Positions 23,222-31,691 of a DNA stretch of 33,460 bases are shown here, piece after piece; within the stretch, counting starts at the first letter, position 1, and each line of letters starts with the position of its first letter. Origin of the DNA: an uncultured Bacilli bacterium (lineage in GTDB: Bacteria; Bacillota_I; Bacilli_A; RF39; UBA660). The DNA lies in NCBI GenBank assembly GCA_947629035.1, contig CANRCE010000009.1:1-33460 (forward strand), written 5' to 3'. Under the pieces are notes generated by a model. It saw only the letters and a program-made list of their open reading frames with translations. It made no database searches and had not been told where the DNA came from. A program made the translations under genes and the position numbers.

Positions 23222-24232
23222 TTAAAAATTGGCTCTAAGTTGACCACAAGCAGCATCGACATTACTACCAAACTCACGCCTTATTGTTACACTTATTCCA
23301 CTTTTCTTAAGTATATCATAAAATTTCATAATTTGAAAGTGCCTTGAACGCTTAAAACAAATATTTTCAGTTTCATTATAAGGAATTAAATTAACATAGC
23401 AATTCAATCCCTTAAGTAAACTAGCAAGTTTTAAAGCATCACTATCTTTATCATTTACATTTTCCAATAAAATATATTCAAAAGTTACTCTTCTATTAGT
23501 AATAGCGATGTATTCTTTAATAACTTCCATTAATTCATTCAAAGGATATGCTTTATTAATAGGCATAATTTCACTTCTTAATTCATCAGAAGGAGCATGA
23601 AGACTTATTGCCAAATTAACTTGACCTTTTTCTTTCATAAATCTTTTAATCCCAGGAATAATTCCACAAGTTGATACCGTAATATGCCTTGTTCCTAAAT
23701 TAATACCCTTATTATCATTTACAATTTTAATAAAATTCATAACATTATCGTAATTATCAAAAGGCTCTCCAATACCCATTATAACAACATGAGTAATTCT
23801 TGCTTTAATATCCTCTTCGATAAGAAGTATTTGTTCAACCATCTCATAAGTATTTAAATTTCTTACTTTTTTAAGTCTTCCTGATTCACAAAAACGACAT
23901 CCCATATTACATCCTACTTGTGAAGATACACAAATACTTATACCATAATCATGATACATTAAAACAGATTCTATTTTATTACCATCACAAAGTTCAAATA
24001 AATATTTCTTAACATCCTTATCCTCTTGTTTTTTAACAATTTTTATTTTCTTTAAAGTAAAATCGGCTTTTAACATATCTTTTATATTATTACCAAGATT
24101 ATTAATTTCATCAAAATTATTTACCCTTTTTTTATATAAAGCCTCAAAAACTTGCGTTGCTCTAAATTTTTTATCCTGTTTTTCTACAAAATATTGTTCT
24201 AAATCCTCTTTTGTTGTACCATATATATTCAT
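23222..24232 (-). CDS. rlmN: Dual-specificity 23S rRNA/tRNA adenine-C2 methyltransferase RlmN
   Basis: A 336-residue radical-SAM enzyme that methylates C2 of A2503 in 23S rRNA and A37 in tRNAs. The CxxxCxxC cluster ligands are C108, C112 and C115 (CNMGCRFC), followed by IMGIGEP (SAM contact) and a C-terminal catalytic cysteine near 330 in AACGQLRANF. It is the first gene of the housekeeping operon, transcribed from the extended -10 promoter at 24257-24265. The next gene follows within 20 nt. Confidence 0.95.
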   Translation of the reverse strand: MNIYGTTKEDLEQYFVEKQDKKFRATQVFEALYKKRVNNFDEINNLGNNIKDMLKADFTLKKIKIVKKQEDKDVKKYLFELCDGNKIESVLMYHDYGISICVSSQVGCNMGCRFCESGRLKKVRNLNTYEMVEQILLIEEDIKARITHVVIMGIGEPFDNYDNVMNFIKIVNDNKGINLGTRHITVSTCGIIPGIKRFMKEKGQVNLAISLHAPSDELRSEIMPINKAYPLNELMEVIKEYIAITNRRVTFEYILLENVNDKDSDALKLASLLKGLNCYVNLIPYNETENICFKRSRHFQIMKFYDILKKSGISVTIRREFGSNVDAACGQLRANF

Positions 24233-24256
24233 AAAATCTATTCCATCTCCAACTTT

Positions 24257-24265
24257 AGTATAACA
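24257..24265 (-). promoter_or_regulatory. Extended -10 promoter of the rlmN operon
   Basis: TGTTATACT on the - strand (TATACT at 24257-24262) lies 25 nt before the rlmN ATG. No good -35 is visible. Identical core to the promoters of the two-component system, the HExxH gene and murI. Confidence 0.6.
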
Positions 24266-24271
24266 TATTTT

Positions 24272-24313
24272 AAAAAAAAGAAAAAGAAAGATTTAAATTC
24301 TTATTGCTTTCTT
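24272..24313 (-). terminator. Possible terminator of the zinc-ribbon membrane protein gene
   Basis: A 7-bp stem (AAGAAAG at 24284-24290 with CTTTCTT at 24307-24313) has a 16-nt loop that includes the stop codon and is followed on the - strand by T-rich sequence. The loop is large, so confidence is limited. Confidence 0.4.
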
Positions 24314-25029
24314 AAATAATAGCCATCTTTCTCATTCACATTAAATGCATACATATCTTTATTGTTATTATTAATTCCAATTAAAAACTTAAATTCTTTC
24401 TTTTTTATATCCAAAACAGTATTCCCATTTTCATCTATTAAATTTTCAACTTTAAGAATAAATGTATAATATGTATAGTTTTCTTCTTTTTTTATTAATT
24501 TTAAATCAGAATCTTCAATATTTTTATCATAACTATATTTTCCCATATAAATACCTTCATCTGTTTTAGCATAATGAAAAGTACCATCCGAATTAAAAGA
24601 AAAATAATTACCATTTATAAGTATTCCATCTTCATTTAAAAACCAATCACCAATAAATGTTTGTTTTGTTTGATTACCATCCTTGGAAATATCTAAGTTT
24701 TTATTTCCTAAAGATTTTAATCCAAATATTAAAATAACACTAACTATTAAAACAACTAAAATAATCAATAATATCTTTTTATTAACTATATTCTTTAACT
24801 TTCCTTTTTTATCTTTCACTACTTTTTTATTTATTATTTTATCGTTTACAACATCATCTTTAAAAATATCATTATTTTTTTTCTGAAACATAAAATCTAG
24901 CTTATCACTATCCATTTTAGATTCTTTTTTAGAACCTAAATTTTCACTTTTTTTATCAATACTAAATCCACAATTAGTACAAAAACTATATTTTTCATCT
25001 AATTTTTTTCCACAATTAACACAACGCAT
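24301..25029 (-). CDS. Zinc-ribbon membrane protein, function unknown
   Basis: A 242-residue protein with an N-terminal zinc ribbon (C3, C6, C17, C20: CVNCGKKL then FCTNCGFSI). A long Lys/Asp-rich linker follows, then one membrane helix (about 85-104) and an outside domain of ~135 residues. That domain begins FIGDWFLNEDG and contains YFSFNSDGTFHYAK and GIYMGKYSYD, a beta-barrel pattern reminiscent of lipocalin-like or copper-resistance-type extracytoplasmic domains. The topology puts the ribbon inside and the barrel outside. Such zinc-ribbon-TM proteins are frequent in Firmicutes but are functionally uncharacterised. It is monocistronic between its own promoter and a possible terminator. Confidence 0.75.
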   Translation of the reverse strand: MRCVNCGKKLDEKYSFCTNCGFSIDKKSENLGSKKESKMDSDKLDFMFQKKNNDIFKDDVVNDKIINKKVVKDKKGKLKNIVNKKILLIILVVLIVSVILIFGLKSLGNKNLDISKDGNQTKQTFIGDWFLNEDGILINGNYFSFNSDGTFHYAKTDEGIYMGKYSYDKNIEDSDLKLIKKEENYTYYTFILKVENLIDENGNTVLDIKKKEFKFLIGINNNNKDMYAFNVNEKDGYYLRKQ

Positions 25030-25067
25030 CTATTCATATCATCCTTTCTTATTCTTTTTTCAGTATT

Positions 25068-25096
25068 ATTTTAACACAACAAATAATAAATAGCAA
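25068..25096 (-). promoter_or_regulatory. Promoter of the zinc-ribbon membrane protein gene
   Basis: TTGCTA (25091-25096), a 17-bp spacer, then TAAAAT (25068-25073) preceded by TGT as an extended -10, all on the - strand. Confidence 0.55.
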
Positions 25097-25119
25097 TATT
25101 ATATTTTAATTATAATAAA

Positions 25120-25782
25120 TTAATATTTTATTATCTTTTTCTTCAAAGCTAATTCTAACACTTTATCAGATTTCTTTTCAATACCAGTAAAATTTACTAT
25201 ATTATATTTACAAGCCTCTTCTAAATAAGCTTTTGTTATTACTCTTTTACCATTATAATCATATAAACTTAAACATTCAGCTATATCAGCATCATCTTCC
25301 AAGTCAAAAGGATTAGTTAAAAATTTCTCTAAATAATATAAAGATTTAGGTATATTAATAATATTATCCATAACATAATTTCCATTACAATCTTTTAAAT
25401 GATAATCGGAAAGCAGTAAAAAATACAAATCATCACCATCTTTATCTGGTATAACATGACATACATTATGACTTCCTAAAGATTTATAATATTCCTCTAA
25501 TAACTTTTGTTGTCTTTCTCTTTCTTCTAATGATAATGAATATCCTAAAACTCTATGATAGATTAACTTTAAAGAATAATCACTATCAAGTCGATAATTT
25601 AATTTAAAAGCTTCAACATTATCTCTTTGAAGTAATTTTAAATCATTAGTAAGTGCTCTTAAAACTCTATTATCTTCTGCTATTTGTTGCATTTTATCTT
25701 TTTTATAATCATACACTTTTCTTTCATTGATGGAAAACATATATATCGTTATTTTATTATCACTATTTTCATATAAATACAT
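25120..25782 (-). CDS. Protein of unknown function
   Basis: A 220-residue soluble protein that I do not recognise. There is no signal peptide or membrane helix. The N-terminal half is mixed beta/alpha with many charged residues (MYLYENSDNKITIYMFSINERKVYDY, then helices with QRDNVEAFKLNYRLD). The central part has LSLEERERQQKLLEEYYKSLG. The C-terminus has three basic/hydrophobic helices ending ALKKKIIKY. The ATG has a strong GGAGG site 8 nt upstream, so it is a real gene. It stands alone between the zinc-ribbon gene and the vanY terminator. Confidence 0.6.
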   Translation of the reverse strand: MYLYENSDNKITIYMFSINERKVYDYKKDKMQQIAEDNRVLRALTNDLKLLQRDNVEAFKLNYRLDSDYSLKLIYHRVLGYSLSLEERERQQKLLEEYYKSLGSHNVCHVIPDKDGDDLYFLLLSDYHLKDCNGNYVMDNIINIPKSLYYLEKFLTNPFDLEDDADIAECLSLYDYNGKRVITKAYLEEACKYNIVNFTGIEKKSDKVLELALKKKIIKY

Positions 25783-25851
25783 ATATTATACCTCCAACTT
25801 TATACTAACACAAAATTTAAAAATTAAAAATCTTTTTTACATCAATTTTAC

Positions 25852-25883
25852 AAAAAGAAAACATATCATTTAAATATGTTCTC
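25852..25883 (-). terminator. Terminator of the HExxH-pcrA-vanY operon
   Basis: A 7-bp stem (AACATAT at 25860-25866 with ATATGTT at 25874-25880) overlaps the vanY-like stop codon and is followed on the - strand by TTCTTTTT. Confidence 0.65.
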
Positions 25884-26424
25884 TTAAAATATACTCTTCT
25901 AAAGTCTCATTATTTTGATATAAATATGTTGCTTTATCTCCAATGTATCTTAAATGCCATGGTTCATAATTATATTCAGTAATCTCTTCTTTATCAATAG
26001 GATATCGTAAAATAAAACCAAATCTATGAGCATTTTCATGTACCCATTTTGTTTCTTCTAAATTTTCTATTTCATGTTCAATATAACATTTATCATCCTT
26101 ATAAACACAAAAATCAATAGCTAACCCTGTTTGATGTTCTGATCTACCAGGAAGTGCTACACTTCTAAAAGCATAACTAAAACCTTTTTCTTTTAATAAT
26201 TTATTATAAAGTTTATCTTGATAACTATATGTTCGATAACCACTCATTACATCAATATGATATCCCTGTTTCAAAGCCTCTTCTTGTAATTTTTTAAAAC
26301 TAGCTAGCGTTTTACTTTCTAAAAGAATATTCTCTTTATATTTACTATCTACTTCCTCTAAATTAGAAGGTACATAAGCCTCAAAGAGGGGATGATCTTT
26401 GTTTACTAACATCATATAATCCAT
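25870..26424 (-). CDS. VanY-family D-alanyl-D-alanine carboxypeptidase, apparently without signal peptide
   Basis: 184 residues from the ATG at 26424, which follows AGGTGA; an ATG at 26439 has no ribosome site. The LAS-family zinc peptidase motifs are complete: SGYRTYSYQ, SEHQTGLAID with H97 and D104, and EPWH with E154 and H157. The family trims the terminal D-Ala from peptidoglycan peptides or works on free dipeptides. No signal peptide or membrane anchor can be seen, so it either acts in the cytosol on recycled peptides or the export signal is atypical. It follows pcrA by 27 nt and ends the operon. Confidence 0.85.
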   Translation of the reverse strand: MDYMMLVNKDHPLFEAYVPSNLEEVDSKYKENILLESKTLASFKKLQEEALKQGYHIDVMSGYRTYSYQDKLYNKLLKEKGFSYAFRSVALPGRSEHQTGLAIDFCVYKDDKCYIEHEIENLEETKWVHENAHRFGFILRYPIDKEEITEYNYEPWHLRYIGDKATYLYQNNETLEEYILREHI

Positions 26425-26451
26425 AAAATCACCTAACATATTATATGCGAT

Positions 26452-28539
26452 TTATATTTTTGAGATACTAGGATGTCCTTTCATAATTTTTCTTATCCCA
26501 ACTGGATGAGCAAAAGCAACGGTTATAATTGATTTATCAACCATAACAACTACCCCCTCTCCAAATTCATTATGTCTTACATTATCTCCTACTTGATAAT
26601 CAATAGTAGTATCTATTTTTACCTTAATTTTAGTATTTAATTTATCTAATAAGCTAGGTTTTTCATCAATAACCTCTAAATATTTAGGATCAATTTCTTC
26701 TAAAAATCGACTTGGAAGATTGGCTTGAGTATTTCCAAATAACATTCTTCTTTTAGCCGTAAGTAACCATAGTTTCTTTTTTGCTCTTGTTATAGCTACA
26801 TAACATAGACGTCTTTCTTCTTCAATTGCAGAATTTGTACCATCGTTAATAGCATTATAATGAGGAAAAATTCCCTCTTCCACACCTGCTACAAAAACAT
26901 AGTCAAATTCTAAACCTTTGACAGAATGAATTGTCATTAAATTTACTTTATTAGTTCCATTTTGGTGTTCACTCATATCACTAACTAAAGATATTTCATC
27001 TAAAAAATCATTAAGAGATATGATACCATATTCATTTTCATAATTTAATGTAATAGATTTAAATTCATTTAAGTTCTCTAATCTTATCTCACTTGTAATA
27101 TCACTAGAACTTTCTAATTCTTTTCTAATACCTGATTTATCCAATACTAAATCAACAAGCTCTGTTAGTGATAAATTTTCACTTTGCTTTTTTAAATCTA
27201 ATATCAAATTTTTAAATATTAACTCTTTACCACTTTCAATTGCTTCAAATAAAGATATTTTCTTATCAATAGCTTTTTGAGTTAAATTTTCTATTGTCTT
27301 TTGCCCAATACCTCTTTTTGGAGTATTAATAGCTCTAAGTAAACTTATATCATCTTTATTATTGGCAATAAGTCTTAAATAGCAAAGTAAATCTTTTATT
27401 TCACTTCGGTTATAAAAATAAAAACTTCCTATAATTTTATATGGAATATTATTTTTTAACATAGCTTCCTCTAAAGTTCTAGATTGAGCATTAGTTCTAT
27501 ATAAAATAGCTATATTATCAAGCATTACTCCATTATTTTTTAACTTCATTATTTCATCTGCTATATACTTGGCTTCACTTTTTTCATCTAGAGTTTTAAT
27601 ATAAGTAATTTTTTCACCTTGTTCATTATTACACCATAAATTTTTATCTTTTCTAGCTCTATTATGTTTTATAACTGAATTAGCAGCATTTAAAATCATT
27701 TTTGTCGAACGATAATTTTCTTCAAGCATAATTACTTGACAATTTGGATAATCATTTTCAAAATTTAAAATATTTTTATAATTAGCTCCCCTAAAAGCAT
27801 AAATAGACTGATCATTATCTCCAACAACAAATATATTTTTATATTTATTAGATAACATTTTACTTAAGGTATATTGAGCCATATTTGTATCTTGATATTC
27901 ATCAATTAAAAGATAATGATATCTATCTTGATAATATTCTAAAACATTAGGATAAGCTTTAAATAATTTAATTGGTAAAATTAATAAATCATCAAAATCA
28001 ACTGAATTATTATTTTTTAACTTTTGAAGATATTTTTCATATACTTCAACTACTTTATGATCATATTCTAATCTAGCAAAATTATCTACATCCATAAGTT
28101 CATTTTTCGCAGAACTTATCTTATTTCTAATTTCACGCGCATTATAATATGCACTACTCATATTCATATCTTTCATTATCTTTTTAATAATAGTTAGAGC
28201 ATCATCACTATCAATTATAGTAAAATTTTTATCATAATTTAATTTTTCATAATTTTCTTTAATTATTTTTAAACCAAGTGAGTGAAATGTTGATATTTGA
28301 ATATTATAAGCAACACTTCCAATTAATGATATAACTCTATCTTTCATCTCTTTTGCTGCCTTATTAGTAAAAGTTATGGCCAAAATTGAAGATGGATCAA
28401 CTTCATCTTCAATTAATTTAGCAATACGATTGGTTAAAACTTTAGTCTTACCACTTCCTGCTCCGGCTAAAACTAACATTGGACCATCTTTATGCAAAAC
28501 AGCTTTTTTTTGTTGCTCATTTAAAGTATCCAAATTCAT
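26452..28539 (-). CDS. pcrA: UvrD/PcrA-type superfamily 1 DNA helicase
   Basis: The 695-residue 3'-5' helicase acts in repair, rolling-circle replication and removal of recombination filaments. Walker A is GAGSGKT at 26-32; motif II is DEYQDTN, motif III GDNDQSIYAFRGA, motif IV ENYRST, motif V TIHSVKGLEFDYVF and motif VI VAITRAKKKLWL. The C-terminus (GDNVRHNEFGEGVVV) is the tudor-like RNA-polymerase-binding domain typical of PcrA. The length is close to that of Bacillus PcrA. The usual neighbour ligA is not in the window; a zinc-ribbon/HExxH gene precedes it instead. The ribosome site GAAGGA is about 13 nt from the ATG, with an intervening short ATG ATG TTT GTA TGA reading into the start. Confidence 0.95.
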   Translation of the reverse strand: MNLDTLNEQQKKAVLHKDGPMLVLAGAGSGKTKVLTNRIAKLIEDEVDPSSILAITFTNKAAKEMKDRVISLIGSVAYNIQISTFHSLGLKIIKENYEKLNYDKNFTIIDSDDALTIIKKIMKDMNMSSAYYNAREIRNKISSAKNELMDVDNFARLEYDHKVVEVYEKYLQKLKNNNSVDFDDLLILPIKLFKAYPNVLEYYQDRYHYLLIDEYQDTNMAQYTLSKMLSNKYKNIFVVGDNDQSIYAFRGANYKNILNFENDYPNCQVIMLEENYRSTKMILNAANSVIKHNRARKDKNLWCNNEQGEKITYIKTLDEKSEAKYIADEIMKLKNNGVMLDNIAILYRTNAQSRTLEEAMLKNNIPYKIIGSFYFYNRSEIKDLLCYLRLIANNKDDISLLRAINTPKRGIGQKTIENLTQKAIDKKISLFEAIESGKELIFKNLILDLKKQSENLSLTELVDLVLDKSGIRKELESSSDITSEIRLENLNEFKSITLNYENEYGIISLNDFLDEISLVSDMSEHQNGTNKVNLMTIHSVKGLEFDYVFVAGVEEGIFPHYNAINDGTNSAIEEERRLCYVAITRAKKKLWLLTAKRRMLFGNTQANLPSRFLEEIDPKYLEVIDEKPSLLDKLNTKIKVKIDTTIDYQVGDNVRHNEFGEGVVVMVDKSIITVAFAHPVGIRKIMKGHPSISKI

Positions 28540-28560
28540 ACAAACATCATCTTCCTTCTT

Positions 28561-29790
28561 TTATTTCTTTGTTTTATCTCTATCTAATTCAGCAAACAAT
28601 CTTTCATAAAGTACATCAATTTGTTCATCTATAACAGCATTCACATCTATTTTAGCAAATTGATTTGCAATAGATCTTAAAAACTCTTCTTTATTAGTTT
28701 TATATCTTTGATAATCTTCTTCAAGTTCTTTTTTGGTTTTTTTGACAATTCTTCCACTTTCATCTTTATATTGTAATTTTAAAAGTGGATATTGAAAAAG
28801 CATATCACTATTTATTACTAATTTATCAAATATCTCCGATACTGTAACGTTATTTCCATCTAAAATACGACTTTCATCATTAATTAAAGCACTTTCTCTT
28901 CTCATAGTATCTTCAAAATATTTTGAATTTACAAATGTTAAATTACAAGCATGTAAATATTGTAAAATACCTTGTGCTCCTGAAAACCTTGCATCTACTT
29001 CACTTGAATATTTTTCATAATTATCATAATAATACTCTCGATAGGTTTTACTTATTAATTCTTCTTTCGTCATAAGTAATAAAGTATAACAAGGAACATT
29101 TCCCTCGGAAATACACACATTTTGATAAATATGTGCGCATTCATGAAATATTGTATCTAAAAGTGACATGTAATAGCCATTTTTCAAAAAATTGGTAATA
29201 TCGATCTCATTTAAAGTTATAGTATTTAAAAGAGCATTGCCAATGACATCAGAACCAAGATTATCATAAACACATCTAGAATTAGGTAGTTTCTGTTGCA
29301 TCCAAAACTCGGTAAAATGCCTTATTAATATCTTTTTATCAAAAATTGGAACATCATCCATTTTTGAAGTTATTAAATCTTTAATCAATATATTTATGAA
29401 ATAAGATTTTCCCTGTTTTTCCATTATATCATTATTCGTATCCATTAAATAAATAATATATAGATAATCATCTTTGGTAAAATCTTCATTCATACTTCTT
29501 TTTTTCAAAACATAAGAATATCTTTGCATAAACCTTTCTTTACAATTATTATCCTCAAGTATTTTATCAACTAAAGGTATCTTTATACTTTTTAATGAAT
29601 ACAAACACATAAGAATTTCTTCATTGATATTAGTTTTTTCTAATATTGAAGTAAGTTTAGCTTGCAACTTTTGCATATCATCACTAACAGAACCACAATA
29701 TATACAAGTTGCTTGTTCAAAAACACCACCACAATTAGGACATTTATTATGTTTTATAATTTCATCACATATCTTTTTTACTTCATCCAT
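28561..29790 (-). CDS. Zinc-ribbon protein with HExxH metallopeptidase-like core
   Basis: 409 residues of no family I can name. An N-terminal zinc ribbon uses C17, C20, C29 and C32 (CPNCGG then CIYCGS). A helical region follows, then HECAH at 216-220 in LLDTIFHECAHIYQN, the zincin signature, with E264 in SSEVDAR as a possible third ligand 44 residues later. The C-terminal third is charged and helical (KKTKKELEEDYQRYKTNKEEF). There is no signal peptide, so it would act inside the cell. It leads the operon with pcrA and the VanY-like gene from the promoter at 29827-29855. Peptidase activity is inference from the motif. Confidence 0.7.
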   Translation of the reverse strand: MDEVKKICDEIIKHNKCPNCGGVFEQATCIYCGSVSDDMQKLQAKLTSILEKTNINEEILMCLYSLKSIKIPLVDKILEDNNCKERFMQRYSYVLKKRSMNEDFTKDDYLYIIYLMDTNNDIMEKQGKSYFINILIKDLITSKMDDVPIFDKKILIRHFTEFWMQQKLPNSRCVYDNLGSDVIGNALLNTITLNEIDITNFLKNGYYMSLLDTIFHECAHIYQNVCISEGNVPCYTLLLMTKEELISKTYREYYYDNYEKYSSEVDARFSGAQGILQYLHACNLTFVNSKYFEDTMRRESALINDESRILDGNNVTVSEIFDKLVINSDMLFQYPLLKLQYKDESGRIVKKTKKELEEDYQRYKTNKEEFLRSIANQFAKIDVNAVIDEQIDVLYERLFAELDRDKTKK

Positions 29791-29826
29791 AAATTACCTC
29801 TTCTCATATATCTATCATCATTTTTT

Positions 29827-29855
29827 AGTATAACATAATATTTTTTGTTTAACAA
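29827..29855 (-). promoter_or_regulatory. Promoter of the HExxH-pcrA-vanY operon
   Basis: TTGTTA (29850-29855), 17 bp, then TATACT (29827-29832) with TGT upstream as an extended -10, on the - strand. Confidence 0.65.
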
Positions 29856-29860
29856 CAAAT

Positions 29861-30580
29861 TTAATCTAAAGTTAATTTTTCAATATTAACATCCTTATCT
29901 AATATATTTTTTACTTTGTTTTCTAAATTAGGATAAATTTTACTAAAATAAATTTCTAACTTAAAATAATCATCTCCTAAAATAATGTTATTTGATAAAA
30001 TTGTTCCCATATCATAATAAGTTGTATTAAAATATTTTTTTAAATTATTAATAATTAATGGATAATGTGTACATCCAAGTACAATACTTGATTTTTCTAC
30101 ATCATGTAAATATTTATCTATTGCTTTGTTTATTTTTTCATTATCTAGATTATCTTCTTCTATTAAATCAACAAAAAGAGGACAAGCAATTTCAACAACA
30201 TTAGCTAAATTTTCTTTAAATATATGAGTATTTATAGTATTTTGAGTAGCTAAAACAGTAATATTTTCTTTTTTTTCTTTTAAATAATCAATTGTCAAAT
30301 AAACAACATTTATTAACTTTATTTTATATTTAGAAACTAATTCATCATATATTGTAGAACATATTGTTCCACAAGCAATTACAATCATATCAACTTCTCT
30401 TTTTATAAAATAATCAATTATTCTACTTACTAAAGTAATAAGCTCATCCTTATTTTTATTTCCATAAGGTAAATTAGCTATATCACCATAATAAATATAA
30501 TGATTATTAGGATACTTTTTTATTAGCTTTTTTAAAATAGTTAAGCCACCAAGTCCAGAATCAAATATACCAACTTTCAT
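29861..30580 (-). CDS. murI: Glutamate racemase
   Basis: It converts L- to D-glutamate for peptidoglycan. The 239 residues show FDSGLGGL (D7, S8), GDIANLPYG, the first catalytic cysteine C70 in IACGTICS and the second C170 in LGCTHYPL with H172. In most family members the residue after the first cysteine is Asn (ACNT); here it is Gly. Otherwise the protein is complete though slightly short. It is transcribed alone from an extended -10 promoter, divergently from the ABC locus to its right. Confidence 0.92.
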   Translation of the reverse strand: MKVGIFDSGLGGLTILKKLIKKYPNNHYIYYGDIANLPYGNKNKDELITLVSRIIDYFIKREVDMIVIACGTICSTIYDELVSKYKIKLINVVYLTIDYLKEKKENITVLATQNTINTHIFKENLANVVEIACPLFVDLIEEDNLDNEKINKAIDKYLHDVEKSSIVLGCTHYPLIINNLKKYFNTTYYDMGTILSNNIILGDDYFKLEIYFSKIYPNLENKVKNILDKDVNIEKLTLD

Positions 30581-30598
30581 TTTTAATCATACCTTTCC

Positions 30599-30617
30599 TT
30601 ATACTTTTAGTATAACA
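30599..30617 (-). promoter_or_regulatory. murI extended -10 promoter within a palindrome
   Basis: TGTTATACT on the - strand (TATACT at 30609-30614). The surrounding TTATACTTTTAGTATAA at 30599-30615 is a perfect inverted repeat, so a TATACT is also present on the + strand at 30600-30605. Divergent overlapping promoters or an operator are possible. Confidence 0.5.
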
Positions 30618-30662
30618 TATTTTTTAAATTATCTATATTATCACTTAATTTTACATTTAGAA

Positions 30663-30668
30663 TATAAT
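30663..30668 (+). promoter_or_regulatory. -10 element of the ABC transporter locus
   Basis: TATAAT lies 24 nt before the substrate-binding protein ATG, ahead of an AAGGAG ribosome site. The corresponding -35 is poor. No riboswitch fits in the gap to murI. Confidence 0.4.
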
Positions 30669-30692
30669 AACTATGATTAAGGAGTTGAAAAA

Positions 30693-31691
30693 ATGAAAAA
30701 AATTATTGTCAGTTTTATTTTGCTTTTAATAATAGCAATTGCCATTGTCTTTTCTGTTATCAATAAAAAAGATGATAGTAAGCTTACAAAAGTTAGTTTA
30801 GCTGAAGTTACTCATAGTGTATTTTATGCACCTCAATATGCTGCTATTAATAATGGTTATTTTGAAGATGAAGGAATTGATATTGATTTAGTATTAGCAT
30901 CAGGAGCAGATGCTGTTATGGCCTCAGTATTATCTGGTGATGTTGATATTGGCTTTTCTGGTACTGAAGCAACAATTTATGTTTATCAAGGTGGTGAAGA
31001 GGATTATGTTATGACATTCGCAGGTCTTACTCAAAAAGATGGTTCTTTCCTTGTATCTAGAGAAAAAATAGATAATTTCACCCTTGATGATTTAAAAGGA
31101 AAATACGTGATTGGTGGTCGTGAAGGTGGTATGCCTGAAATGACTTTTGAATGGGCTCTTCGAGAACATGGCATTGATCCTAAAAAAGATTTAACAATTG
31201 ATACTTCAATAGCATTTGCTGCTATGCAAGGGGCTTTTATCGGAGGAACCGGAGATTTCGTAACTTTGTTTGAGCCTAATGCAACAAGTGTTGAAAAAGA
31301 AGGACTAGGATATGTTGTTGCTTATATTGGAGATTTAGGTGGATTTGTTCCTTATACAGCTTATAATGCAAGAAAAAGTTTCATTGAAAAAAATCCAGAA
31401 ATTATAAAAGGATTTTCAAAAGCTATTAATCGAGGATTAGAATTTGTTAATAATAGTAGTGCTGAAGAAATTGCTAATGCTATTGTTGACTTTTTCCCAG
31501 ATACATCACTTAATGATTTAGTTACGATAGTAAATCGTTATAAAGATGGAAAAGCATGGAAAGAAAATATTACAATCAATGAAGATGAATGGCAACATAT
31601 TCAAGAAATCGTTATTGCTGCAGGAGAACTAGAAGAATATGCACCATTTGAAGATTTAATATACACAAAATATTTTAAAGACTATGAATGA
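30693..31691 (+). CDS. ABC transporter substrate-binding protein, NMT1/THI5-like
   Basis: 332 residues. Residues 4-23 form an N-terminal membrane anchor or signal. No lipobox cysteine is present, so it is probably held by the uncleaved helix. The mature part has the NMT1/SsuA fold landmarks: AEVTHSVFYAPQYAAINNGYF, VDIGFSGTEA, LKGKYVIGGREGGMPE, and ending in a 'DLIYTKYF' segment. The family carries pyrimidine thiamine precursors, nitrate, sulfonates or riboflavin; the ligand cannot be fixed here. It overlaps the ATPase gene by 8 nt, so the two were one operon. The partner permease is not seen because the locus is interrupted downstream. Confidence 0.85.
   Translation: MKKIIVSFILLLIIAIAIVFSVINKKDDSKLTKVSLAEVTHSVFYAPQYAAINNGYFEDEGIDIDLVLASGADAVMASVLSGDVDIGFSGTEATIYVYQGGEEDYVMTFAGLTQKDGSFLVSREKIDNFTLDDLKGKYVIGGREGGMPEMTFEWALREHGIDPKKDLTIDTSIAFAAMQGAFIGGTGDFVTLFEPNATSVEKEGLGYVVAYIGDLGGFVPYTAYNARKSFIEKNPEIIKGFSKAINRGLEFVNNSSAEEIANAIVDFFPDTSLNDLVTIVNRYKDGKAWKENITINEDEWQHIQEIVIAAGELEEYAPFEDLIYTKYFKDYE

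Noticed and set aside
29844-29859. Hairpin TTTGTT/AACAAA as the murI terminator
   Set aside because: No T run follows the stem on the murI strand, and the sequence overlaps the -35 of the next operon.
30581-30692. TPP or other riboswitch ahead of the NMT1/THI5-like gene
   Set aside because: The gap is only about 110 bp, holds two promoters, and shows no conserved riboswitch core.
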